From assembly GCA_028752905.1 (NCBI GenBank), contig JAQNBH010000013.1:28826739-28890738 (forward strand): 64,000 bases of DNA, written 5' to 3'. The translations under genes and the position numbers were made by a program. Origin of the DNA: Cladorhizidae sp. MBARI D1340-BT2 (Eukaryota > Porifera > Demospongiae > Poecilosclerida > Cladorhizidae). Under the pieces are notes generated by a model. That model ran no database searches and was not told the DNA's origin. It worked only from the letters and a program-made list of their open reading frames with translations. This document shows positions 8,935 through 21,234 of this stretch, piece after piece (position 1 is the stretch's first letter; each line of letters opens with the position of its first letter).

Positions 8935-11900
8935 ATGTTAACATTTCAGGTTGTCGTCTTCATTCTTGCATTGGCGTCAAGTTCTTGCAGCATTGACCCG
9001 ACTCCTTCATGGGAGTACACAGATAGTGAGGAAACTCATGTGTTCACTTAGCACTGACAAACCATCATTGATCTCCATGTCGCTCATTCATAGGGTATTT
9101 TGAAGGAGACATCATCCTTACTCCTGACCAGCAGAGCTCCATGGAGTTAGCTGCCAATCCTAGTGACAGAGATGGCACACAGAATGCTGTAGTAAGGAAC
9201 CCAGACTTACTCTGGGAAGGAGCAAAAGTCCCTTACCTTCTGGATGGCCTTGACTGTAAGACAAATCATATTCACTTTTTTGGTCTTACAGTCTCAACTT
9301 TTATATTTCTCCCTTTATTTATATAGCACTAGCTACAGAGGCCATCATGGAAGCCATTGCCGACTATCATAATCAAACATGCATCAGATTTGTTGAACGA
9401 ACAGATGAAAAGGACTATGTGAGATTCTTCCGTGATTGGGGGTGAGTACATTATATAATACTTTGTTAATATTATAGTGTCACCCCTACACACACACACA
9501 CACACATACACACACACACTCTCCCTCTCTCACACACACACACTCACAACATTATTGTATATTATTGTTGTTGTTTTTTACAATAAAACATTTCCAAATG
9601 TCTACTTCTGATAACAATAAAACTCGTTCTCTAGGTGTTACTCATATATCGGTCGAATCGGAGGACCGCAGAAGATCTCCATTGGTTTTGGCTGTGAGGA
9701 CAAGGGCGTAGTAATTCATGAGATATTTCATGCCCTTGGGCGTCGGCACGAACAGAGTCGGCCTGATAGGGACATGTATGTTAAGATCCTCCCAGAAAAC
9801 ATTCAAGCAGGCAAGTTCCCTGTTTTTCTGTGTGCCGGTGCAATATCTACTAGCACATAGAGCCAAGCCTAATATTGCTTGTCATACATTTAGGAAAAGA
9901 AAGCAACTTTGAAGTGGCCAACCCAGCCTTCTATACTACCCAAGGAGTTCCTTACGACACTGGCTCCATCATGCATTATTCATACCGGGCTTTCAGTGAT
10001 AATGGGGAACCCACGATCTTGCCTGTGGACCCCGCCATCGAGCCTAGTAAGCTGGGACAGAGGAAAGGCTTTTCAACATACGACATCCAGCATGCAAATA
10101 CGCTATATTGTGGAGGTGAGTTTATAGTAAAGCATGACTACAATGGCAGAGCATATTTAGTTGTCGATGAATATAATATAGTGTCTCCAAGAGGATTGAT
10201 TGTCTCACATCCATTCGATGATTCTTGAATATTCTTGTCTGATGTTGTAATATAATCTTTTTCCTTTAATTAAAGGCTCTGTATCTGTCTCCACCTGGTC
10301 CTCCTGGTCGTACTGGTCTCTCTGCACTAGGATATGTAATGGTGGAACCACGAGACGAACAAGGATATGTAATGGAGGTACAGATTGCAAAGGCAGCAAC
10401 ATAGAGAGAGCACTGTGTGCAACTGCTCCCTGTCATTGTAAGTTACAATACTTGGAGTTACTTGGTGTGCTCTCGGGTTACTGGACACTAGGTGTCTTGG
10501 GTTGGCTGACAAAATGAGCAGGCTTTGTAAAAATGGAAATTGTGATGGATCCTTCTTTTTCTCTCCTATCTAGTTGTTGCTTTCTGGAGCTCATGGGCAT
10601 CGTGGAGTGTTTGTTCGAAGTCTTGCAATGGAGGAAGAGATACGAGAATCAGGTCTTGTGTGAGGGGAAACACTTGTGTGGGAGATAGGCAAGAGTTCAG
10701 GGATTGCAACACAAATGACTGCCCAACAAGTGAGTGTAGGAGAGCTACATCCATTCTATGCTGAATTATGGAATATTAATAAGAATGTCGTGATTTTTTT
10801 TGTCCTTAATAGCTGCCACGTGGTTGTCCTGGGGTAGCTGGTCTTCATGCAGTAGCACGTGCCAAGAAGGGGTCAGGCGGCGAACACGTACATGTCTGAA
10901 TGGAAACACTTGTGCAGGCTTATATTTTGGGTACAAGAAATGTAACACTGGCATCTCCTGTGTAACACAGGGTAAGTAAATTTGGGTTTGTAGTTAAATC
11001 CCTCTCTCAAAGCTATATAACAAAAAGCCCTCACTAAATCCAACCAAAAAACTTATGAAATATATATATACACACACACAAACATAATACTAATTCTGTA
11101 CTATAAGAACCTGGAACATATACACACACATAAACATAATACTAATTCTGTACTATAAGAACCTGGAACATATACACACACATAAACATAATACTAATTC
11201 TGTACTATAAGAACCTGGAACATATACACACACATAAACATAATACTAATTCTGTACTATAAGAACCTGGAACATATACACACACATAAACATAATACTA
11301 ATTCTGTACTATAAGAACCTAGAACATATACACACACATAAACATAATACTAATTCTGCTCCATAAAGTGCTATACTAATGTACATATATTATATTAAGC
11401 TATATACTAAAGCTTGAGAATTTGTGTATGTGTAGGGATGAAATTACAAGCAGGCACTTGCTTGAGGAGACATTAACAATATATATGTATATCAGTCATG
11501 TGAAACAAAGGGGGTGATTTACTTTTAATATTCCAACATAATTAACTACCACTGTCACTATGTGTGTGTGTGTGTGTCTGTGTTTGTGTGTGTGTGCAGG
11601 TTTCAAGCATCTTGACTGTTGGTACTTCCGCTCGACAACCGGTCTTGTTTATTCCCTGGAGGGGACAACTCCTGATCTTCATGGTGATCCTGATGCCAGA
11701 GCTGACCCAATTAACACATGTGCCAAGGCTGCCCAGAGCCTCGGCTTCAACTACTTTGGACTGGGAAAAAAACACTGCTTCTCCGGTTCAAACAACCGCA
11801 GAGACTACCAGTACATGAAATCCTTTCACTGCAGAGATGGAGTAGGAGCTTATGTCCAGAATGAATTTAGCGAATTGTTTATCCTTGATGTATACAAGGT

Positions 11901-12120
11901 TCTTGGTAGCGAGTCGAGTGATTCTGTGGAACAGGTCATCAATGCTGACCAGCCGATGAAAGCTGCTTACCGCATGAAGGAAGGAGAAAGTAGTTCTGGA
12001 GAAAGTGGTTCTGGTTCTGGAGAAAGTGGTTCTGGAGATAGCTCGGGGTACAAACTCACTCACAGTTTTATTCTTCTCATCTCTGCTGCACTTACTGCTA
12101 TGCTGGCAGTGGTCATGTGA
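8935..12120 (+). CDS. Secreted astacin metalloprotease with three TSP1 domains and a GPI-type tail (intact)
   Basis: Nine exons give an uninterrupted 587-residue protein: 8935-9025, 9094-9255, 9327-9441, 9635-9810, 9894-10115, 10276-10437, 10574-10729, 10813-10971, 11600-12120; all phases fit. Residues 1-20 are a signal peptide; 33-37 are FEGDI with Asp36, the astacin latency switch. The catalytic domain ends near 255 with [19 protein letters not shown] (His151, Glu152, His155, His161) and Met-turn SIMHY (Met208, Tyr210). TSP1 repeats lie at about 257-309, 311-361 and 363-414, the first with six cysteines. Residues 415-540 are a Cys-containing domain I cannot name ([15 protein letters not shown]), then a Ser/Gly/Glu-rich stalk and a hydrophobic C-terminus with no cytoplasmic tail, as in GPI-anchored proteins. 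Exon 4 uses a GC donor (GCAAGT at 9811). Family role: extracellular matrix or peptide processing; substrate unknown. Confidence 0.9.
11055..11360. repeat. 52-bp minisatellite in intron 8 of astacin A
   Basis: Nearly identical 52-bp units containing ACATATACACACACATAAAC and ACTAATTCTGTACTATAAGA. A similar array starts at about 63850 in the duplicon B gene and runs off the window. The intron otherwise has no recognisable content. Confidence 0.9.
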
Positions 12121-12540
12121 TTTAACACTCTTTCATCATCTTCTACCTCACATTGACTTGTCTGACAAGAGCATTTCTAAACCTCCATCTCTAACAATAT
12201 TTCCAAACCTTATTATTTATAAACTTCATCTCTAACAATATTTATTGCAGGTAGGCACGTACCTTTTAGATATTTCTAATGTTAGGTAGTATTTCACCTC
12301 AATATATATTATATATATATTATATATTGTCATATTTCATTGACCAGTAGACCAATACAGCTGATCAAGTTGCTCTTAATTCTACCAGGGAGGAAGAGAA
12401 GGTCGCTCCTGTTAGCCTGTAATAGCATCAGCCATAAGTTATTAGTTAGAAATGCATGTACTCTGATGCTCTAAATTACGTCGCTGAATGGGGAACACTC
12501 TAGTGAGGGAATAGTTAACGTGCGCGGAAGGAAGAGACTC
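12121..12540. other. 3' flank of astacin A
   Basis: AT-rich sequence with a TATATA run near 12303-12325. No canonical AATAAA was found close to the stop. No gene seen. Confidence 0.5.
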
Positions 12541-12549
12541 ATCCCAGAT

Positions 12550-14330
12550 AGTGTTATACCGGTGTTCCAGTATCAGGTGACCCCCCTTTAAAATGACCTC
12601 CAGTCACTGTATCCTATATAGTACTCAGTGACCTCCAGTCACCAAGTACTAGGATAGAGTGACCCAGGAAGAGTGACGCCCCTTCTCGTCGATGATCAGC
12701 TGAGGGGGCAGTTCATTTTAGCAAAGATTCAGTGAGGGGAGTAACGCGTCTGTTATTGGCCAAGATATTAGTTATGTCCTATCTGAGGATGGAGTGCAGT
12801 TGTGTAAGGCTACAATGACCTCTGTACTTGACTGTAACTGCCTCGTTATCCATGTTTTTCCAAGGATGCAGGTCATTTTAGATACTATGATTTCAGTGAG
12901 GCAGACAGCTGATGAATGCATTTTAGAATAGCTAGGGGGAAATATTTGTCTTGCTTAGTTGAGACCTATCTGAGTGCATTTGAATGAGAACAGTGACCTC
13001 TCCTCTGAATGGAGTACCCCGGCTACCCCAAGTTTGTTGTGACCTGTCTAAGCAGGTGTTAAATGCATTTCAGGTATGCCGCATGACAGGTGTTGCAGTA
13101 TCTGGTGATCCCCTTAAACCCTGGGAGCCTAGTTCTCAGTGACCCCCATTCACTGTGTAGTGACCTATGTCAGGATGGAGTGACACCCCTCTGAATATTA
13201 AATGGTGGTCTGGGAGGCTGTTGATTTGAGCATAAATAGACTATTGGAGTAGTTAATTGTGTTCTATATATCTGACAATGGAGTGCAGATTCTAAGGAAA
13301 TGGTCACCTCTGTACTTGAATGTGACCACTTTGCTTTCCATGATCTTCCAAGGATGCAGTTCATTTTAGATACTGATTTCAGCGAGGCAGACAGCTGAGG
13401 ATTGCAATTTAGAATATCTGGGCCAAAATATTTGTCTTACTTAGTTGTGACCTATCTGAGAATGGAGTGGATTTGAGTGAGAGAAAACAGTGCCCCCCTC
13501 GGGCCCCTCCTTCCTCTGGATGGAGAACCCTCACCCCCCTAGTTTGTTGCGCCCCCTATATAGTTTGTTGTGACTTGTCTAAGCAGGTGTTACAGTGCAT
13601 TTCAGATATGCCGCATGAAAGGTGTTGCAGTACATGGTGACCCCTTTCCCTTTAAAATGACCCTGAGGGTCACTGTACCAGTGAGCCTCGGTCACTGTAT
13701 ATATATATAGTGACCTACTATGGGATGGAATGATTCCTGTCTTGCTATTCTGAGGTGGCAATTCATTTTAGTGTAAATAGGCTAGATTTTAGTGAGGCCG
13801 ACATCTAAGGGTTGCATTTTAGTGCAGCTAGACAAGCAATATTTGTCTTACTAAGTTGTGAGGATGGAGTACATTTGAATGAGTGCAGTTACCTACCGCT
13901 GGACGGAGTGACCTCGCCCCAGTTTGTTGTGACCTATCCAAGCAGGTATTATACTGACTGGAGATTCTCTTTGAAAGACTCAAAATAAATGGATCAGGAG
14001 TGGAGGTTATGGAACACTTTAAAGATTACCGATCACGTCTACATAATATAAGCTATCTATATGCTGTGTTCACCTGTCCATCTCATGGGATACTAGTCCC
14101 TCATCTCCATTTCTAGTGGCTAGGCCAGGGGGAAGTCTTACTAAATTTTGATACACCTGAGGATGAGTGTATTTGAGTGAGGAAACTGTGACCACATGCA
14201 TTTGTGTGCACAATGGAGTTGTCTGATGTATTTCAGTCTCTGTATGTATGTATGGAAAATGTAGTTTTCTGGCCCTTCTCTAAAATGCAAGATCTAGTGA
14301 TCTCCAGTATCTTGTGATACCTTTTACCAA
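12550..14330. repeat. Diverged tandem repeat of about 540 bp (three to four units)
   Basis: Blocks recur in the same order at intervals of roughly 530-550 bp: GTGTTGCAGTATCTGGTGA (near 13090; variants near 12553 and 13622), CTCAGTGACC-type strings, AAGGATGCAGGTCATTTTAG (near 12865; variant near 13352), GAGGCAGACAGCTGA (near 12899 and 13385) and AGTTTGTTGTGACCTGTCTA (near 13030; variants near 13560 and 13920). A fourth, poorer unit follows. Units differ by many substitutions and indels. No long open frame. This may be an old satellite. Confidence 0.6.
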
Positions 14331-14539
14331 CCCCTCCCTCCTTTCACTGTATTCTACAATAAGCCAGTGAGAAATGACACCAAGTATTATTTTACAGTAG
14401 ATATTTCAATAAAAGCAAACATCTTTGGACATATACTAAGCATTATAATCTCTGCAAAGCCAGTGCTCAGTGCTGTTGGTTAGTGAGGTCTCAAGTCCTG
14501 CACACTGTAAGAGGTGCCACTCCTCACAATTGTCTCACT

Positions 14540-17500
14540 GAATCATGTTCCCAAATGTCTCTGGCATCTTACATGAGCAATAGAGGTATATGGGTAGTGA
14601 TTTTTTCCCCGTTGAAAATGCTTTTCTTTTAGTAGAGGGAATGTAAGTAACTTCCCATGGCTAAAACAATTGAATAAATGACTTAGCATTATTTCTTGGT
14701 TGAATTCCATATCTTCAATGGCGTCACCCCTGGCCACGTGGTACACATAAGATGGCAAAGACACCACAGTCACTTGCACCCTTTTGCTGCTGCACCTCTG
14801 GGACATGTGTGTCCCCACCGAACCTTCCAGATCTTCGATGAACAAATGATAGATCATTGCTATATAGCTGATGAGTCAATGATGGGTTCCTGCCACTCTC
14901 CACACACTTGCTGTCCAAGACTGTCACTTGTGTATCCTTACTGCTGGATGTAACCCAGTGGCTGCCATTGATGTTATGGATTTGGATAGTTTCCTCTAAA
15001 TGACTTGTTCATGTAAGAAACCATCATTTTGAACCAAAAGCGGGCTGCAAACAGAAATATTCATGTATTCATTTTGAATAAGTTCCTGTGCCAAAGTGAT
15101 GTGCTCATCAGTTAGCCATTTTCCAGCTCCTTCCTCATTCTTTCTGTAAACTTCCTCTGGATATTAATATTACATAGTTACAATAATCTTAAGTGAGTGC
15201 ATGGCATTGTGGATTTCGGCATGACATGTACACTTTTATAAGCAACATCACCACATCAATAAACATCATCATTTACTCGCTCTTCCTTTATTTTGTGTGC
15301 AGACTTGTTGCTTTTTTTCTGGTGATGGATTGTTGCAGATGATCCTCTATACACTTTAAGTCTGTCAGCATTGCCCAGACTGACAAGGATAATGTTTGAC
15401 TTGAGGTTACGTAACCAGAAAAGCTTTTCATCATTTTGTTGACAATTTCGTATGGGGTACTCCATTTAGAAAACATTTTGTCTCCTTTCCTGCTGTCCCG
15501 CTTAGAATTCCTCACGAGAACATGAGAACCAACTTCAAATTCATATAATATACGCAAAACACTATACGTGCATGTATAATAATATGTTAATAATTATCTA
15601 TTACAGTGCAACCTAGCTAATCTGAACTGGGCTAATCCCCAACCCTCCCAATCTGAATAGAGATTAGCAATTATATACATAGACTTGCCAGTTTCAAGTG
15701 GTTCTACAAAATAGTACTCCACACAACCCAAGCAGTTGTTTGTGGTGTGTACAAGTAAATTATATATTTCTATAAATTATATAATCCACCGATCCCAACA
15801 CCCCTAGTTACAGGCCCATTGGGATTAGCAAGGTTGCACTTATTACCTCCTTTAACTTCCTCTTTGCATTTTGTATCTTGCATTTTGTATCTTGCTTGTG
15901 ACAAAACAATATTCTTCTTGGCATTCTGTAAAAACACTTTCTTTCAACTTCATCATTGCTAGAACTTCGAATCCAAATCCTTCGAAACCACACTGTTCCA
16001 TTTCACCTTCCATTTCATCTTCCTTTTTTGTGTCATCTCTATCTCCATGAGTATAGCTATAGCCTTTCTAGAATGAAATACTCTGTAAATTATATTGTCC
16101 ATAAAAGATCATAACAAACCTTTGGTACATCATCTCAAATGGTGTATAACCGGTAGACTTCTGCTTAGAAGTTCTGATAGCAAATAGAATAGGATCCAGG
16201 AATATAATTATCACAATCATTTTGGTGGTCATTGACCGCCTTCAGAAGGCAACTTTGGATGGTGTGGCTAAATTTTTCCACTAGTCCATTTGTTTGTGTA
16301 ATAAGAAGACGCCATGCATGTTCGGTTCCAAGAAGTGTTTGTAATTGTGAATTAATCCCATTTACAAATTCTTGACTTTGATCTGAAATTAGTCTTGTAG
16401 CACAGCCAAACCCACACAATTCACAATTAATATTAATGAGGTCTTGTTTCATTGACTACTATTTAACTAATTGCAAAATATTATTTATCAACATAAGGTT
16501 GAATAATTATTTGTTTATAAATATTCAGTAAACATTTATTGCGGTTATGAGTGTATGTTGCTTTGGTTATTTCATACACTATTTATATGATTGTATGCAG
16601 CCAACCTACACACATTTGCTACAGATACTTGTGTCTGCAACGTAACAAGCAACTGCATTGGTGGTTGCTAAATAGTGGACAGGGAATTTTCAGAGAAGCT
16701 GGAGAGGATCTGCTAGAGTAGATGAGAGGCACCTTCCAAAATAAATAACTCTCCTTGTATTTTATCGCATGAGAAGATGAGTATCACTTACTACAGCACT
16801 CCACCCTTGAATTGTAATGGCAGGTAAATCACAGGGAAGTAGGATGGCTAATAGAGATTGTAGCCAATTTTTTTGTGCCAATAAAATAGATATTGTAAAT
16901 TCCCAAAACTCAGATTGCAGTATGACAGCAGCTCACAACACCTGTCTACAGTGCCAAGGCATTATTTTGTTCAATGCCCTGGCCCATAGCATGAGCTATA
17001 AAAACCTTGTAACAAGTAAGAGTGTGTGTGTGAAATGATGTGTGTATATATAATAAGACTTAAGAATGTAACTTTCATACCTGCCAGTTGTTAAATAATG
17101 CAACTCCATTTGCTTGGCAGTGCTTGAGCTTCTGGCCATTTCATGAAATAATCAATTAATGTAACAATACAATTGTTTCCAGCCTCTGTTTGTGGCAGAG
17201 GTCCAATGAGATCAATGCCAACATATTATAATAAAACACTTTGTTAGTATGTGTATATATATATGGAATTCTTGCTATATTATATAGAAACCTGTTTCAC
17301 GGGTTTTGGATGGAGCTGTGCAGAGGATTTGGTAAACTTGTCATTGACTCTCTGACATTTGTCACAAGTCTCTATTGTATTATTGTATTGTTTAATATCA
17401 CTGGTCATGTCAGGTTTCCAATAAAACCTTGAACAAATCTTGTGCAATGTTTTGTCTCGACCCTAATGACCACCTAGAATAAAGTGTTAGTTATCAGTAG

Positions 17501-17640
17501 TAACTAACAATATTAAATCGGTATGTGAGGTGTGACATGCATGCATCACTCGTTCTTTTTCTTCAACAGATTTAACACAAATTCTCCATGGTAACCATTG
17601 CTTGCTTTTCTCGTAGAGGTCGTAGAGGTCTTGAAATACA
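14540..17640 (-). pseudogene. Decayed integrase + Ulp1-protease transposable element (element 2)
   Basis: Read on the minus strand from 17640 down: an H2C2-type integrase zinc finger (about 17480-17290; KICSRFYWKPDMTSDIKQY, TCDKCQRV); the start of an integrase core (about 17230-17100; IDLIGPLPQTEAGNN, DYFMKWPEAQ); the second half of the core (16452-16165; SDQSQEFVN, QTNGLVEKF); a GPY/F-like module (15557-15400; VGSHVLVRNSKRDSRKGDKM); and a Ulp1/C48 cysteine-protease end (about 14940-14540; VQQQKGASDCGVFAI with the catalytic Cys). Frameshifts and stops separate the parts. Integrase with C-terminal Ulp1 occurs in several marine-invertebrate integrase-bearing elements. No terminal repeats were found. 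Confidence 0.7.
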
Positions 17641-18600
17641 AGGTGCCATCTTTGCATTTGTAATCGCTATAAGTAAACATAATTAAAGGCTCGGGATGAG
17701 CACTACAGTGTGTATATGTGTAATAATATTCTCTAGTGTAGAAGGAAGCATTAATTACCCTAATTACCCTTTTATCGTAATTACCCTAATTACCCTTTTA
17801 TCGTAATAAAATTACCGTTAACAGATCTCTATGTCTATGCTGGCTGTGAAAGACTCTGGACTTACTGTTCTGCATAATTTGGTTGTCTCAAGTAAGCATG
17901 GATATCATTATCTTTATTGGTAAATTTAGTGCAAGGGTTTATAGTTATAGTGTAGTGAGCTTGCACTAGGGGAGGGGGAGGTGGGGAGTGAAATATTAGC
18001 TATATAGCTACCTAAGCAAGCTCCATGGAAGAGCCTTCCCTAGCATAATGGTTTTAAGTAGCTGGACTATTACTCCCACAAGAAGGGGGAAAAATTATAA
18101 CTAACTTCCTGCGCAAGTTTCTTTTTTGATCTTTATTTAAGCCACTTGGATAAACACCCCCTCCCCCCCCCCCCCCCCCCCCCCTCGAGTAAAATACTAA
18201 GAATACATAGACACATGTGCATACTAATAAATAATAACATTATGATTGGTTGTTCTCAAGAGGGTGTGGGTGTGGTTTGCTGTGTAGTGCTTCATTAAAA
18301 ATGGTAAAGGGTCATCTAACTGGTTAAGGGTCTGGTTTCCTGGTGTGCATGAATGAATATAGCTGTTTGGTGCAGCCAGCAATTACATTCAGGCAGAACA
18401 CACTTAGCATGCCAGACTCCTCCTTTTCTGTGCATTCTTGCTATTTATCCCTTTACCAAGTCCTAGCATGCTGGGACAGTGCCAGTGTCCCCATACTTGT
18501 ATTGTTCTGGCATGAAGAAACCCATCAACTTTTCTGGGGTGTTGATTAAATTTATAGCTTATGGTATTCTTATGTCAATGGTGGACTCTGTTATGTGTAG
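17641..18600. other. Intergenic, with homopolymer C tract
   Basis: No gene seen. There is a short tandem of TAATTACCC/TTTTATCG units near 17755-17812 and a C-run broken by one T at about 18159-18184. The sequence at 18250-18340 resembles the foldback element at 426-630 (GGTGTGG and GGTAAAGGG motifs) and may be a diverged relative. Confidence 0.5.
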
Positions 18601-19190
18601 CACATGTGAGGGTCTAGTAGTGAGGCTAGCTCACTGCTGGCCTGCTGGCTGAGTCTAGACCTGGTCCTGCTAGTGCATGTGAGTGTCTAGTAGTGAGGCT
18701 AGCTCACTGCTGGCCTGCTGGCTGAGTCTAGACCTGGTCTCCTGCTAGTGCATGTGAGTGTCTAGTAGTGAGGCTTAGCTCACTGCTGGCCTGCTGGCTG
18801 AGTCTAGACCTGGTCCTGCTAGTGCATGTGAGTGTCTAGTAGTGAGGCTAGCTCACTGCTGGCCTGCTGGCTGAGTCTAGACCTGGTCCTGCTAGTGCAT
18901 GTGAGTGTCTAGTAGTGAGGCTAGCTCACTGCTGGCCTGCTGGCTGAGTCTAGACCTGGTCCTGCTAGTGCATGTGAGTGTCTAGTAGTGAGGCTAGCTC
19001 ACTGCTGGCCTGCTGGCTGAGTCTAGACCTGGTCCTGCTAGTGCATGTGAGTGTCTAGTAGTGAGGCTTAGCTCACTGCTGGCCTGCTGGCTGAGTCTAG
19101 ACCTGGTCCTGCTAGTGCATGTGAGTGTCTAGTAGTGAGGCTAGCTCACTGCTGGCCTGCTGTAGACCTGGTCCTGCTAGTGCATGTGTC
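18601..19190. repeat. 73-bp minisatellite
   Basis: About eight copies of a roughly 73-bp unit containing GTGAGTGTCTAGTAGTGAGG and GCTCACTGCTGGCCTGCTGG, with few differences; the last copy is shortened. The low divergence implies recent homogenisation. No coding role seen. Confidence 0.9.
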
Positions 19191-19759
19191 AGAGAGAGAC
19201 TTGCTGAACATTTTGCTGTGACAGTCATGGAGGTGGGAGTGTTTGATGAACTCTGAATAATCTTCAGCTTGATGTTCACCCAATAAGCAGAGAGCTAAGC
19301 CAACCATTTCCTGCTATTTGTTATTTCCTGTCCTATGGCTATTAAGCACATCAAACAGTATACTCCAGAAAAACAAGTGCATGTCCTGCCAGCCAATAAT
19401 CATGTTTATGCCATTATTGTAGGCTTGCTGCCCTGCATGACCTCGGCCAGGAGTTGGCTTCCACTTTTACCATGGAAGAAGATGTCCAACTTTCCGCAAG
19501 TGTGTGAGGAAATATCAGCTGGCATCAGGTGCGCTGTCCATGTGGAGGAGGAGGTGGAGGAGGAGGTAGTATTGGGGCAGGAGGAGGTGTGCTCCCACAC
19601 TGTAGCAAGCATTAACTAGTGACTCAGACAAGAGTAAATGTTGACACATGAAAAGTCAATTCTTAATGTTTGGTGCCAACAAATGTCAATTTTTCATGCA
19701 CTTTGTGCAATTTCTTATCTTATTTGTGCCCATTTTTTATATTTTTAATTCCTTGTTGT
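19191..19759. other. Intergenic, open frame of unknown status
   Basis: A 94-codon plus-strand frame at 19335-19619 begins MAIKHIKQYTPEKQ and ends in a Glu/Val-rich stretch (VHVEEEVEEEVVLGQ). It matches no family I recognise, and splice signals are not obvious. It could be the end of a gypsy-type gag or chance. Confidence 0.25.
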
Positions 19760-20040
19760 TGGCATGGTAACTTGTCTCACCTTCACCACATACTGTCCTT
19801 GTTGTTGGCATGGTAACTTGTCTCACCTTCATTACACATTGTCCTTGTTGCCATAGTAACTTGTCTAACCTTCACTGCACACTGACCTTGTTGTTGGCAT
19901 GGTAACTTGTTTCATACACACTGTCCTTGTTGTTGGCATGGTAACTTGTCTCACCTTCACTACACACTGTCCTTGTTGTTGGCATGGTAACTTGTCCCAC
20001 CTTCACTACACACTGTCCTTGTTGTTGCCATGGTAACTTG
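19760..20040. repeat. 48-49-bp minisatellite
   Basis: About six imperfect copies of a unit containing CCTTGTTGTTGGCATGGTAA and CTTGTCTCACCTTCAC. It directly abuts the cysteine-rich gene fragment on the opposite strand. Confidence 0.85.
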
Positions 20041-20092
20041 AGAGTGAGTGGAAGAAAAGGAGCAGCAAAGAACTGGAGCCAGTTTCTGCATA

Positions 20093-20410
20093 CTATTCTT
20101 TACAAGGTCTGCAGTTGATGTAGCTGCAGGAGTAGACCGCCAGGCCATAGTCTTGCTTGCATCTGCCACAGAAACATCCCTCACCATTTAAATCAGCTGT
20201 GACATGGCACACAGCAGTATTAAACATGGACGCATTCTGCACGGAGTAGCATTGGATTGGGTAATATATACTTGCAGTCAAGACATAAGATAATGGCAGC
20301 ATGTGAACAAACATGTCCCAGCAATGCTCCTCTTCATCATAGCACATGCAGAGGCAAGGCTGGGGCCAGAGCAAGGCTAGGGCCAGAGCAAGGCTGCAGT
20401 ATCTGTGCAC
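20093..20410 (-). pseudogene. Fragment of a secreted/membrane Cys-rich protein gene
   Basis: A 105-codon minus-strand frame starting with a hydrophobic signal-like segment (CSLALALALLWPQPCLC), then a cysteine-rich region with an EGF-like string GEGCFCGRCKQDYGLAVYS and CRPCKE just before the stop. From memory this resembles the ectodomain end of multi-exon membrane proteins expanded in sponge genomes, where a transmembrane part follows. Here the frame stops right after the cysteine cluster and the downstream frame is disrupted, so it is probably a broken copy or a single exon. Family assignment is tentative. Confidence 0.4.
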
Positions 20411-21234
20411 TGAACTGCTTCACTAATGGCATCAGCACAAGAACATGAATTGTTAGAGTTGCATTCAGATCAAACTTGACTTCCTCCCTCTACTTCTAGT
20501 GCAGTAGGAAACAGAAGTAGCAATGAGGCTAGTGAATAGTAATGCATTTACAATTCCTGAAAGAGCTTATGAATTTGGAATTACTATTCAATAAAACTTT
20601 GTCCTCTATCATTTGATTGTTCCATCCTATGAACACATTATATAGAGCACTGCAGGGGATGTTATATCAGGCCTGCAGTATGATATTATGCCTATATAAG
20701 TAGGTAGGTACTATGTATGCATGTATATATATATATAACTATATAAGTATGTAGGTAACATGTATGCATGTGTGTATAGTAGACTTGCTATCACAAAAAA
20801 AACAATCTTCTCCTTTAATAACTACTGTAGGTATAACCAAAATGTCACACATCCATATATGGAACAGCCAGGTACTTTCAATTTCAAGAAGCAGATGACT
20901 GGCCTCAATGGAAGAGGTGTTTAGGATAGCTCCAAGCAGATGCAGAGCTAAAACAAGTGCACACACTCATGTATTGTCTGGTGAAGAAGCAGAAGCAGTC
21001 CGCACCTCAACAAATGCTACAAAAGATGAGGGGAAAGAATATTTGCAGGAGATAGGGAAATTCGACTCGCTCTTCAAAGTCCAAAACAATGTCATTTATG
21101 AGAGAGCTCAATTCAATCGCAGAGACCAACATCAAGAGCAATTGGCAGAGGAATAGGTCATGGAGCTCTACTGACTCATAGAGAACTGTGATGACTATGG
21201 CACATTAACTACAGAGATGATAAGAGACCAAATT
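20411..21234. other. Intergenic / probable 5' part of the gypsy relic
   Basis: AT microsatellites near 20700-20745. An 82-codon plus frame at 20908-21156 (EAEAVRTSTNATKDEGKEY) may be gag-like, since it lies just upstream of the CCHC region after an inserted minisatellite; this is unproven. Confidence 0.3.
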
